Part shown: piece after piece, positions 24,301 to 34,333 of the stretch
Layout of the letters: the number at the start of each line of letters is the position of its first letter
Position numbering within the stretch: position 1 is the first letter of the stretch
Origin: Takakia lepidozioides
Lineage: Eukaryota; Streptophyta; Takakiopsida; Takakiales; Takakiaceae
Direction of reading: 5' to 3'
Assembly (NCBI GenBank): GCA_030704615.1
Contig: CM060734.1
Coordinates: forward strand, 33,620,042-33,684,041
Length of the DNA stretch: 64,000 nucleotides
The notes under the pieces: model-generated
Told to the model about the DNA's origin: nothing
What the model saw: only the letters and a program-made list of their open reading frames with translations
Databases searched by the model: none
Translations under genes and position numbers: made by a program

Positions 24301-26838
24301 TCCGGTTGATGAGTTTGTGGCTCTCTCTCTCTTTCCAAACTTTCTGCCGTGACTCATGGATGCCTTCTTTTGGTGATATAGGTACTGGCAAGACCTCGTG
24401 TGCACGAGTGATAGCAAGCCAAGCTGTAAGTGAAACAGAGCCTGTCAGCACCAACTTATGTATGGCTGGCTGATTATTGGTCATGGCTGTGAAGTTCCCA
24501 GAAATCTAGGGTTCTTAAAATATCTGTGTAGACTTAGTCAGGAATAACACCAACAGGTGGAGGACATCCAAAATTTGGGAAGACTCATTTGGGCGCAGGG
24601 GTCCTGCGAGTGGGATGTTACATCCATACCATGGCCAGCTCAGTTATGGACATACAGTTTGTAGGTCTAATTTCATATTGCATTCACAGCTGTCTGGCTT
24701 GTTCATTTCAGTAGATGGAACTTGTTGGGTGTGGTTCGGGATACTAACCCTAGGAGATCTATGTCACAGGGTGTGCCATTGCTGTATGTTCCTTTGGAAG
24801 TGGTTATGTCGAAGTACTACGGGGAGAGTGAGCGGTTGCTTGCCTCTATTTTCAATGCAGGCAATGAGCTTCCTGACGGTGCCATTGTCTTCTTGGATGA
24901 GGTGTGTGGCCTTGCACCCCTCAATTGAAAATATATCTATTGTTTTGTTTCTCACTCTCTGTGTGGTGTGGTTGAGCTATGATCTTTAGGGATTCTTCAT
25001 TTGTCTTGAGAAAAAGGGGCATCAGTAGTTACTATGTTGCACCCCTTCTAGTTGACATGTAGTTGTGGTCCAACTTTCTACATCTCAGTCGATGTCCTGG
25101 AGATTTAATTTGCACTGCTGCATTTTGCAGATTGACTCTTTAGCAACAACACGTGACAGTGAGATGCATGAAGCCACTCGCAGAATACTTTCTGTTCTGT
25201 TGAGGCAGGTTTGGATATTTCTCAATGAATGTCACTTATAAATTGTCTGAGATCATTTAGACTCGCTCTCTTTTGTGTGGAAGTTGTCCTCTGGTCATAC
25301 AGTGTGAATGGCAGCCAACCACAGGCACATCTGACTTCTGGATGGGTCAGTATGGACAGAATCTTGATCACCCAAATTTGCCGGGGGGAACCTGTCTTGT
25401 CTAATTTTTATTTCTTTTTTCACTGATTGCAGTTTTGTGTTTGTCAGATGGATGGATTTGAACAAGACAAAAGGATAGTTGTCATTGCAGCTACCAATCG
25501 GAAACAAGATCTTGACCCAGCACTCCTAAGGTAGATTTGCTCACCTTTCCCTTGTAGTTTGATGGGCTATCATTGTCGGGCTCCAGGTGTGAATGCTTTT
25601 ACTCGGGTGTCAATCATGAGGGAAGGTCTCACAACTCTCACTTCGAGGTATGTTTGTCAGGAGTTTGAGTTGTCGTACCTGCCATCAGTGTGATCTTCCT
25701 TTCATTTCATTTCAACCTGTAGGCAGATTCAACTGATTATGATAGCTTGTCCAAGTCACTCGAGTTCTGATGCATGGTGTGCTTTTGTTTGGTGAAGCCG
25801 GTTTGATTCCTCCGTAGCCTTTAACTTGCCTGATCAAACCACCCGCGAGGAGATTGCAGCACAGTATGCACGCCACTTGACTACTACAGAGCTAAAGTCT
25901 TTGGCCTCTGTAAGTGATGGGTAAGCTCTCTGACATCTAAAAATGACCAAAGTTTGTGAGGCTGGTTAGTGCTAGAAGTGCATCCTTTTTTTGGTACATC
26001 TATCACTCTAATGACTGCCAACAGAAATTCTCTTCCTCTGGATTGGCAAAAATGAAATACTACTGTAGAGAGCCTCATTCTGGGGGGAGTCTCCTTTGCA
26101 ATGGTTTGGCACCCAAAGTCGAAATTTATAGAATGTATATAAACTGTTCATTGCATAGTCTGTTCATTGCAGTATTGCTTAGTCATTGCTCCTTCAGGTT
26201 TTGATCTCATCCAACATTGGCTGTTCTGGTCCTAGCACATACACCCATCTCATCAAGACGTTCAATCAGCAGGTGATGCAGGCTTGAATATATGAAGGGC
26301 CAAAATGTTGGTATGCTGTGGGAAACTCTAAAAACTTTGGGAGTGAAGCATGAGTATGTTATAAACTTAAAGGCTGGTGTGGTGTGTTGCAGCATGTCGG
26401 GTCGAGACATTCATGACGTATGCCAACAAGCCGAGCGGCGCTGGGCTTCCAAGGTTTGTACCTTTAGCATGCATTTGAAATGCTGAACGATTGCAGAATT
26501 ATCCAGACTCACCAAAGAGACTTACAGATAAATTTTCCGGTGAGACTCATCGGCTACTGTGATTAATATCAATAGATAGCTCACAACAGGAAACTCAGTA
26601 CTTGGTTCATTACTAACAGTAGCTTGCAGTATGAGGCTCGATGGGGTTCCATCTGTTGCTAAGAGTGCTGTTATTACTTCCATATGTGCAGCTTATTAGA
26701 GGCCTTGCAGGCACCCCACCAACACATGGCCTTCCTCCAATCCAAGAGTACATTGACTGTGCTGACCAAAGGCGGCAGACCATCATTAGCTCGACTCACA
26801 GCAATGGAGACTATTTTCGCGTGGGTCAAGTTACATGA
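18367..26838 (+). CDS. AAA-type ATPase, likely organellar (14 exons, 688 aa)
   Basis: Exons: 18367-18553, 19386-19573, 20238-20414, 20752-20885, 21545-21719, 22155-22567, 23001-23125, 24382-24425, 24770-24901, 25131-25208, 25448-25530, 25798-25920, 26393-26453, 26692-26838. All junctions are GT-AG and in phase. The AAA module occupies the C-terminal half: Walker A GPPGTGKTS near residue 465 (split by an intron), ESERLLASIF, Walker B AIVFLDEID near 522, sensor AATNRKQDLDPALL, arginine-finger region SRFDSS, and MSGRDIHDVCQQAERRWAS. It resembles a single-copy plant AAA protein of unknown role (Arabidopsis At4g04180-like, from memory). The N-terminus (MRRVTALSRVFG, Arg/Ser-rich) looks like a mitochondrial or plastid transit peptide. 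Substrate unknown. Start is the first in-frame ATG; the first exon is the least certain. Confidence 0.88.
19795..19860 (+). other. Candidate cassette exon in the AAA-ATPase gene
   Basis: A 66-base open segment bounded by GTAG and GTAAGT lies in intron 2 with phase 0 at both ends, so including it adds 22 residues without a frame change. Its first 33 or so bases (AGTGACAGCACGCTCCCAGG and on) repeat the start of exon 3, and its end (AATGGCAGTGGGGTG then GTAAGTG) resembles the end of exon 2. It may be an alternative exon made by local duplication. The A-rich tract before the acceptor is weak, so it may be silent. Confidence 0.45.
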
Positions 26839-27432
26839 GGCCAGGAGAGGTTCTGGCTACCGAGCCTTTAGCTAGTGCTAGAAAGGTCTCAGCTGGAAAA
26901 CAATGGAATCGTTACCTGCAGGACAAGAATTAGGTGTAAGTTGGGTTGGTAGAATGGTCACAAGTGGATGGCCTGGAAAGAAATCTCATCTTTCCTCCAG
27001 ATTTTGTTTACACTGTGATTTCACGTCTTAGTGAGTGTGTTCTGGAATGTTTGCTATTCACTGTGATGTGCATGTTGGTCCCAGATTGGTGTACATAATC
27101 TCTACTACCTGGACATTGAAGTAACTTCTGTGGCACCCTTTCAATTCGGCACTGATCTTTCAGTCAGGTTCCTGCATTTTACAAAGAGAAGTTAAGCCAA
27201 TGTGGTACTCCACTACAAGCAGAACACAGTTTTGAATTTCCTGATTGGCTGTATTCAAAACTCTGGAGGAACAACTCCAGCTGATATGCATGCTAACGTA
27301 GAAGTGAGCGCTGGTGAATGGCAAAAATGGCACAAATGGAACCCAATGGCAAGTTGGGTGGGTGAAAGTGTATGGATAATCCCAAGGAGGACATGCTTTT
27401 AGTTGTCGTCAGTTCATAGCAAAGGTACTTTC
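26839..27432. other. 3' flank of the AAA-ATPase gene, no gene seen
   Basis: The interval holds the expected 3' untranslated region and spacer. No convincing poly(A) signal or coding segment stands out. Confidence 0.5.
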
Positions 27433-28107
27433 CAGTGTTGTGCGGGTACCGCTTAGGCAGGTTGCAACCGGTACTGGAACCGGAACCGGGGCAGTAGGGA
27501 CGAGCCGGTTCCAGAACCGGAACCGGCGGGTACGGGTTTTTCCAGGAACCGGAACCGGGGGGTCAGTGGTGGTTCCGGATCCGGTTACCGCACTAGTTTT
27601 TTTTTTTTTTTTTTTTTTCCCCGATCTGTCGTCTCTCACCTCCAATCTGCGCGATCTGCTGCAGTAGCGCGACTTCAACGCGGGGGAGCAGTGCATAGCA
27701 GGGCGGGCCAGAGGGATCAGCGCACCAGCGCGTGAGGGAGGGAGCAGCCTAGCAGTGCGGGGAGAGGTGGCAGCGTTTTTTTTATTTTTTTGGGGGGGGG
27801 TTGGGGTGTGTTTTGTTTGTCCTGGTTCTGTGGTCACCTCCCACCTGCGCGAGCATCGGTGCGGGGGAGGGAGCAACGCCTCAGCGCGTGGGGGAGGCCG
27901 GAGCGTAGGCAGCAGGATTTTTTTTTTGTTTGTTTTCCACGTTGTATATGAATGTTGTTTCTTTTCAACATAGTCAAAATATTTGATACAACTAACAAAT
28001 CATTTTCAGATTTATAAAAAAATGATCAAAAATTTAATATATATTTTTAAATTCAAAAAATAGAGAACCGGAACCAGAAACTGGAACCGGCTTTTCTTCC
28101 ATCTCTG
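27433..28107. mobile_element. Possible non-autonomous hAT-like element
   Basis: The ends read CAGTGTTGTG (left) and CCATCTCTG (right, complement CAGAGATGG), which fit a CAGNGNTG-type hAT terminus. Inside both ends lie repeated GGAACCGG/CCGGTTCC motifs, like subterminal transposase-binding repeats of hAT elements. The interior is T-run rich with no transposase. No 8-bp target duplication is evident (GTACTTTC versus GATTACTT), which weakens the call. Confidence 0.45.
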
Positions 28108-28205
28108 GATTACTTAAGCATGTTGGTTGCTCACAGCTGATCCGCACGCTTTTTAGTATTCCCAGGCCTTATAAGAATGTTGGCCTGCTTCATTTGTCTT
28201 CTTAT

Positions 28206-28690
28206 CTTCATGACTAATTCTTGACACAATATGAGTTGAACGCTACTAATGCTGATTCTTGTGTTTATGTGAACCCAACCAAGCCTACTATCATAGTGGC
28301 CATCTTTGTTGATGATGGTCTGGGAGGATATACAAATACAACGAAACTCACACAGGTTGTTACCCATCTCATGAAAACCGTGTTTGAAGTGACAGCGGGA
28401 CATGTTGATTGCTATGTTGGACTTCACATAAGCAGATACCGTGGTCAGGGAGCCATCAATATTGACCAGACACAATATATACTTCACATCTTGCTGAAAT
28501 TTGGTTTTGTTGATGCACATGTTGTTTCCAAGGTTTCCATGCCAATGGATCCAAATGTTCACCTCTAGGTTGGAGTGTTGACGATGCGGATGATCCCAGC
28601 TTGAGACTGTAGGAAGTATTATATTTGCAATGATGGGATCCAGACCTAACATTGCTTTTGCTGTGGAAACAGTGGCAAAGTTCGGGGTAT
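28206..28690 (+). pseudogene. Ty1/copia reverse transcriptase fragment
   Basis: The translation has TIIVAIFVDDGLGGYTNT (catalytic region, FVDD for the usual YVDD), TAGHVDCYVGLHISR and IDQTQYILHILLKFGF, typical of the copia reverse transcriptase thumb region. After a frameshift it continues with MMGSRPNIAFAVETVAKF. The rest of the element is absent, so this is a truncated insertion. The long open frame on the opposite strand is its shadow. Confidence 0.85.
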
Positions 28691-28977
28691 TGTAATTCAT
28701 TGTGCAGTCGATCCAATGAAATACAATGTTTACACTGTTGGTCTAGATTCTGAGTAAGGACATGCCAGATCTTTCATCTTGCCGCTCCACCCTGTTGGCT
28801 ATGGTTTGGGCCCACTTACCCCCTTGCACTAGATGTTCTTTTCGTTGTGTAGCCTGCTGCCTTGGGTCGCATGGGAGACTTTACAGGGATGGTCGCCAGA
28901 GGGGAGACACGGCCTTTGTAGGATCTGCTGTCAAATCCCACCTTGGGCCCTGCATGTACATTAAGTGTAGGGGAAGG

Positions 28978-29076
28978 TTCCTACTCGAGGGCATTCCACG
29001 ATTTAAGGGCTGCCTGCAGAGGGCGTTAGCCCGAGGCTGGCAGCCCGAAAATCGTGGAATGCCCGCGGGCAGGGGC
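28978..29076. repeat. Long inverted repeat (hairpin)
   Basis: GGGCATTCCACGATTT (28989-29004) pairs perfectly with AAATCGTGGAATGCCC (29049-29064), and GGGCTGCC (29007-29014) pairs with GGCAGCCC (29039-29046), leaving a 24-base loop. Pairing continues imperfectly outward for about 12 bases. It may be a foldback element or a small-RNA precursor. Confidence 0.8.
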
Positions 29077-29392
29077 CCTCCTGAACGTGAAGAACGGCTC
29101 AGGATTTTGATCCAATCTGCAGAATGTTCTTCCAATTTGAGCGGGAGTATTTCGAGTCATATTCCCGTTAGGGAGGGACCTTGAATCATATAAGAAAATT
29201 CTGGGCACTTCTAATTTACAACATACATGCGATTAAAAAAATGACGTGGAACATTCCACAACCTAGATCTGCCAGTTTTTTGCAACAATCCTTTGTGCAT
29301 TTGTCTAGTCTACTGACCCAATTGAACTACAACATGCTTGCCCATTTTCATCCAGATATGGGCAGAACCAACAAATTGTAATTAACTTACCA

Positions 29393-29595
29393 CCTCAATT
29401 GGAATGATAGCACTAGTATTGAATGTCAAGTGCCAACCAACCCAAGTGCGTTTGGGCTCAAATCTTGCTACTTACTGTGGCATACTTCATTGTATGCGAT
29501 GGTGTCTTATGCTCGCTCCGGGGTTACTTTGAAAGATGTTATTTCCTCCTCTCACTGTAATTAAGGGGTCTGATTTAGTTTATTGTTCTTAAAGA
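29393..29595 (+). repeat. SINE-1 copy, diverged
   Basis: Shares the SINE-1 head (GGGCTCAAATCTTGCTAC), the body (ATTTCCTCCTCTCACTGTAATTAAGGGGTCTGATTT) only in parts, and the order of these blocks with the copies at 2.6 and 32.9 kb. Box A is badly eroded. Confidence 0.65.
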
Positions 29596-30172
29596 AAAAA
29601 GGATAGAGCCGCATAATGGGAAGGCTCTAAAACAAGACCACCAATTTATCAACGAGCCCAAAAAATGGGGCTTTTAGGGGGACAAGATGCATGGAAGCTT
29701 GTGAGTTATGATGAGAGCGTAAGGCTCCATAATGGGGGGGGGGAGGGAAGAGATCTGCAGAGTATTAAGAAATTTGCAGATCTCGCATGAACCAACACCC
29801 AGAATATGAGGGCACAACACAGGGGTCCCTCAACCCTTAGTGCCAGGTTCCATGGGCTCCCCCAAGGAGGTCCAATCTCCCCTAAAAAACGCTAAGGGGT
29901 GGTTCCATGGAGACCATCCCATCCTCCCCCTCTAATTCATGGCACTTGGTGCCATGTGGGCCCGTGACATACTAAATGACAATTAATCCAGCTAAGAAAT
30001 TATCAAAATGTCATCCAATATTTCCCCATGTCTCTTACTCTTGGATGAAATGCAATAGCCTTTTGCAAGGCTGTGGGCCCCGCTACATGGAAAAGACTAA
30101 CTACCTGTGAAGGGGCGCCACGAAACTTGATGGCCCTTTGTAATGGGATGTCTTTTTTGTGCCCCTCCGCAA

Positions 30173-30345
30173 GGGCGATTTGGTGATGCCCCTTAGGGAA
30201 TATTTGTCTTAGACCAGCAGTGCCTAGTTAAACGTGGGGGCAATTCGGAGTATGGGCGATTTGGTGGCGCCCCTTAGGGAATGTACGTTTTAGACCAGTA
30301 GCACCTCGTTAAACGTGGGGGCGATTCACTTAGGGGCGATTGGGA
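30173..30345. repeat. Tandem repeat of 81 bp
   Basis: Two copies starting at 30173 and 30254 share GGGCGATTTGGTG, GCCCCTTAGGGAAT, TTAGACCAG and GTTAAACGTGGGGGC. A third partial copy (GGGGCGATTGGGAATGCCC) follows near 30335. There is no coding potential. Confidence 0.85.
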
Positions 30346-32889
30346 ATGCCCATGGATCTTGACATTTATTCATCCCTAAAAGACGATGCGATCCCTCTCG
30401 GGTCGCGTCGTTTTTTCTGCTTAGCTGTACATGATCAGCAATGTTGTTTTTTGACAGGTAGCCCTACCTTTTTTGTGACTAGTTATTTTTTTTTTAAAAA
30501 CTTTCATTATAACATACAACTTTGAGAAAATGCCTTTCACATGACAGGTTGACAGATTTTTGACCTTTCACACAATTTTGTCATATGAAATTAAAACGAA
30601 AAATGGAAAGAAGTATGAACTTCTCTTACAATTACAATTAGTGAAGCTCCAGTCCGTGAATACATAAGGTATTGTCTTTACTATTTTCATGGGTTCCAAC
30701 CCAAACATGTAAGCATTCTTACCACTTATTCTCTAACTATAAGACTTTAGCATTTTTAACCTCTTCATACATAGCCCCAAACCTATCTTCTTTGAGATAT
30801 ATTTTCTTGGCTTATCAATGAGCTAGGAAGTACAATATGCCAGCTAATTGTAAGTTTGTAAGTAGATTTTGAGTCATGCAGGATGGCCGTGTCGAATTAG
30901 GTGCAGTTGTTTGAATATGGCACCTCCTCCACAACAAATGCTTTTGAAACAGGATCAGGAGAGGGACTCAAGAAGATTTTTTCTGGCACTGCTGTGGTTG
31001 TGGGTACACCATGTAAGGGATAACAAGTCAAACAGGCGCTGCACGTTTTGAACCAGCAATTCATTTTGGCCGCCAGACTCCAGTACTTAATTGTGCATTT
31101 TACAAGGGTGTATCAAGAGTACAGACCTAGAAACAAGAACGCAAGTGCATGCCCACATTATCCAAAATGGATCCAAGCCAAATATCTGTCTACTCAACAC
31201 CCTTGTCAAAAAAAAAACTAGAATGGAGGTTGGAGCACGCATAGGAAACAAATAGGGAGAGCCTAGAGGTTTAAGACTTGAAACAGCAGCGGGCAGTGGC
31301 TCGGTGAGGCTCCCCTAGGTGGACTTACTAATAAGATTAACAACAACTACTAACAATTTATACTTTTTTTAGCCTCTCCTAGGTGGACTTACAAAGAAAA
31401 TTGCTAATAACTATCAGTAATCGCAGATTCTCTATTCATAATTTGTGCCTTTCAGGCTTTGTGAGCCTCTTAATAATAAAATTACCCCTAATTATCAGAA
31501 TTTTTTGCCTTTCTTTTGACAGGCTACTTTTGTTTTTTGACTTTCACTATGACAGGCATTTGTTTTTTTGTTTTTTTGGACAGGGGGATTGTATCCCTGT
31601 TTTACTTTATTATAAGAGAATGACATTTTTTTCTCAGTGCCTTTCTTTTGACAGGCAGATTTTTTTTTTTCTTGCCTTTTTTTGCTTGTTTTATGACAGG
31701 TGCAAAAATCAGCCTTGGTGAGGATGGTATCCGATGGAGGTGGGCCCCAAAGCAGAGTTGTAGCTTACATTGTCATTGTCAGCTATTGAATGCACTAAAC
31801 GCTGCGCCATTTGGATCACTACAATGTCGTCTAGGATATTTGACATGTGTGAAAGTGCATATTTTGTATGGTGTACATCTGTTGACTATGCGACGTGGAC
31901 CAATGAGTGCCTGGAGCCAAGACACGTTTCCTGCCACTGTTGAAAAGTGGATAATCTACCGTATGCCACATCCCTAGCCAAACTTGGAAATTCCAATGTG
32001 AATTAGTGCATTAAATCTCTTTGTATTTTCTACCTGACATCTACTCACTATTGAAAATTTCAATTTCACACAAAATTTCTGCTGCTCGCTGCATCTAAGG
32101 AAAAGCCTTGTTCTTTTTCCCCACAGGTACCCATAAGCAGTTACATACAAAGGAACACTAATGAAATGAAATTAGGTCATTACATGCTGAATTTGGACAC
32201 AATGTCAGAGGGGAACCCTAGAACTGGAGCATGGAGAAAATTGGTGGTCAAACCAAGTTTTTCCATGAGTTTGAGCCTACAATTTGGGGGTCATTCCCAC
32301 ATTATAATGACATGAGAATTTAGTTACTGACAGCATTGTACAATTCATCCACGTGGATGAACCTTGGCAGCAACATACATCCACTCGAGTCAGGCCATGT
32401 CAGGTTTTTCTGGAAAGTCACAAAAAAACTCTGGTCCTTTAGGGGTTACTTAAGGGCCCATGAGACCCCTCTTGGGTTTCTAGGAAGTATATTTTTCTAT
32501 CTTTTTTTTTTTTTTGCAGATATTAATATTTTTTAATGATTCCACCTGCAATTAATTTTCTGACAGCCTGGCCCACCCTCTCACGTTGAAAGCAACAAAT
32601 TTTAATGAATTACAGGACCAGTAGATTTTCTAGAAAAACCAAGGGGTCATGAAATTGGAGCATGCAGAGTTGACTGTCTACGTGGTGAGTTATAATTGAC
32701 TCACAGCTGGGCGCAATGGGGAGCCTTCTTTTGTAAATTCTACCATTGAATTTACAGTTTGTTTTTACTAGACTTACTATTGTAGTGTAATGCACACCCT
32801 TACTGCGGAAATTGAGTCAAACATCTAGTTACAAAGGAGTTGATTTTTGCAATGGGCTCTTCTTGAATTGCTAAGCTATGAAGGTCATT
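30346..32889. other. Gene-free T-rich region with degenerate repeats
   Basis: No domain or splice-linked coding series was found. T-runs alternate with a recurring TTTTGACAGGC-type motif (near 30455, 31515, 31550, 31645 and 31690). A degenerate block beginning AGCCTCTCCTAGGTGGACTTAC recurs near 31305 and 31372. Open frames here are rich in Phe and Leu because of the T-runs and are not credible genes. Confidence 0.55.
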
Positions 32890-32896
32890 ACCACCA

Positions 32897-33150
32897 GCCG
32901 GTAGCTCAGTTTGATAGAGCACTGAGTGCCACCCAGGTGATTCTGGGTTCAAATCGTGCTACCTTGTCGGGTGTGGTATTTTCTTCTCCCCTTCCATTGG
33001 GCAGTGTCCCTAGAGCCCTGCGCTTGCGCGCCTCATGGCGAGGTTACTGTGAAAGAGGTTATTTTCTCCTCTCACCACAATTAAGGGGCCTGATTTGTGA
33101 GCAGTCGCACTGGCTTAATTTATTTTTATTTTATTTTTTTAAATCATTTT
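32897..33150 (+). repeat. SINE-1 copy with intact A and B boxes
   Basis: The best copy of the family. Box A TAGCTCAGTTTGATAGAGC (32902-32920) and box B GGTTCAAATC (32946-32955) lie at tRNA spacing, and the ends GGTAGC and GCTACC can pair as an acceptor-like stem. The body runs through GAGGTTATTTTCTCCTCTCA and GGGGCCTGATTTGTGAGC to an A/T-rich tail. This is the internal RNA polymerase III promoter layout of tRNA-derived SINEs. Confidence 0.85.
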
Positions 33151-33560
33151 GACCCCCCCAATAAGCACATATAAAGGACCCTAATAACAAAAAAGGTTGT
33201 TTGGCTTTAAAGTTCTAGAGTACTAAGCTAGGCTACCATACCACTTTTCTATGTGGGAGGTAGGAGCAGGAAAAATCATCCCATCGGTCAAAGCTTAAGT
33301 TTCATACTTTGCAAACTCCAAAAACAAGAAAGCACCCGCTAAAACACTAAAATCTCTCTTGTTGTGTGGTCAATTTCTCCACAATCTCACGGGCGGATGT
33401 ACAAGGTTCAAATTTTTGGATCTAATATGGTAGGTGTATAGCCTCAATTAATTCACCAAAGGTTACTTTCTGGGGACTGAAATTTGCCCATGGCAGGCCC
33501 CTAAGGGTTAAGACGTTAAGACAACAAGAGTGGAAGAAGGAGCCTGCTCAACCCACAACC

Positions 33561-33790
33561 AGCATGTAGCCCAGTGGTAATGGGCACATATCGCGTTGGA
33601 TGTGGTTGTGGTTGTGGGTTCAAACCACGGTCTGGTGTGTCATGAAGGTGTCCAGTGTCCACCTTTCAGCTGGAAGGCAGTAGCCCTTGTGGAGCTGGAA
33701 AGAGCACTTCCATTGCAGAAAGAAGAATGTCCCCTCTCGCCCAAGAGCATCCAAGCTTCCTTGAACCCTCATGAGAATTAATTTCCCTTT
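33561..33790 (+). repeat. SINE-2 copy (tRNA-derived)
   Basis: Box A TAGCCCAGTGGTAATGGGC (33567-33585) and box B GGTTCAAACC (33617-33626) are followed by the same body as the minus-strand copy at 17.5-17.7 kb. An extra GTGGTT repeat sits before box B here. Confidence 0.8.
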
Positions 33791-33825
33791 CAAAATTGAG
33801 GCAAGAAAAAATAGAAAGATGAGCA

Positions 33826-34110
33826 CCGTGGCGGTGGCCCACTGGTTGGTTCAGAGATTGATCATATGGGTCTGGGGTTCAATCTTCAGATCCTTCTTGT
33901 TAGCCTCATGGCTCACAGATGAGAGGGGGTTTTAGAGTGAAGATTTGTGGACATGTGAGTGACTCAGACAGAGTCCTGAGCAGCCGCCCACGATTCGAGG
34001 ACTGCACAGTGGATTTAACAAATCAGATCAGAGATTCCCGGTCTCTGATCCCTTTTGGTGGTTGAGACGGGAGAGAGAGAGAGAGGAATATGTCACGTTC
34101 CCCAAGCCAG
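33826..34110 (+). repeat. Third tRNA-like SINE candidate
   Basis: TGGCCCACTGGTTGG (box A-like) is followed about 30 bp later by GGGTTCAATC (box B-like) and a body ending in a GA microsatellite. No other copy is in this window. It lies directly downstream of a SINE-2 copy and just upstream of the CNX1 coding start. Confidence 0.45.
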
Positions 34111-34333
34111 GATTGTCTCTTGAAGCAGTTGACAGATTTTATATTCCTAAAACTTGGTCATTTGTAGCTTGGTGAGAGGTGAAGATCGGGCAGCAGGGTA
34201 TGCTGTAGCCGCGAGCTCTACTCAGAGAGCAGTGCCCAGTCAATTCTCACTTGTAAGAGAAGCGCGTATAGAAGGTCCTCAATTGGTCTTGCCATCTTTG
34301 ACTCTTGGTGCTTTGCGTCTGCAGCAAGCAGCT

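Noticed and set aside
27409-27876. 155-codon minus-strand open frame rich in Pro, Thr and Arg
   Set aside because: It comes from translating GGAACCGG-type repeats and T-runs; no domain and no splice-linked neighbour.
27425-28115. 8-bp target duplication around the hAT-like block
   Set aside because: The flanking octamers GTACTTTC and GATTACTT do not match, so I do not claim a duplication.
28131-28700. 189-codon minus-strand open frame
   Set aside because: It is the antisense shadow of the Ty1/copia reverse transcriptase fragment on the plus strand, which has the real motifs.
30340-31977. Several Phe/Leu-rich plus-strand open frames
   Set aside because: They arise from T-runs; codon content is low-complexity and no homologous motif is visible.
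32897-32965. Possible functional tRNA gene
   Set aside because: The A and B boxes are good but the anticodon and T stems do not fold cleanly, and the same head with body and tail recurs elsewhere, which marks a SINE.
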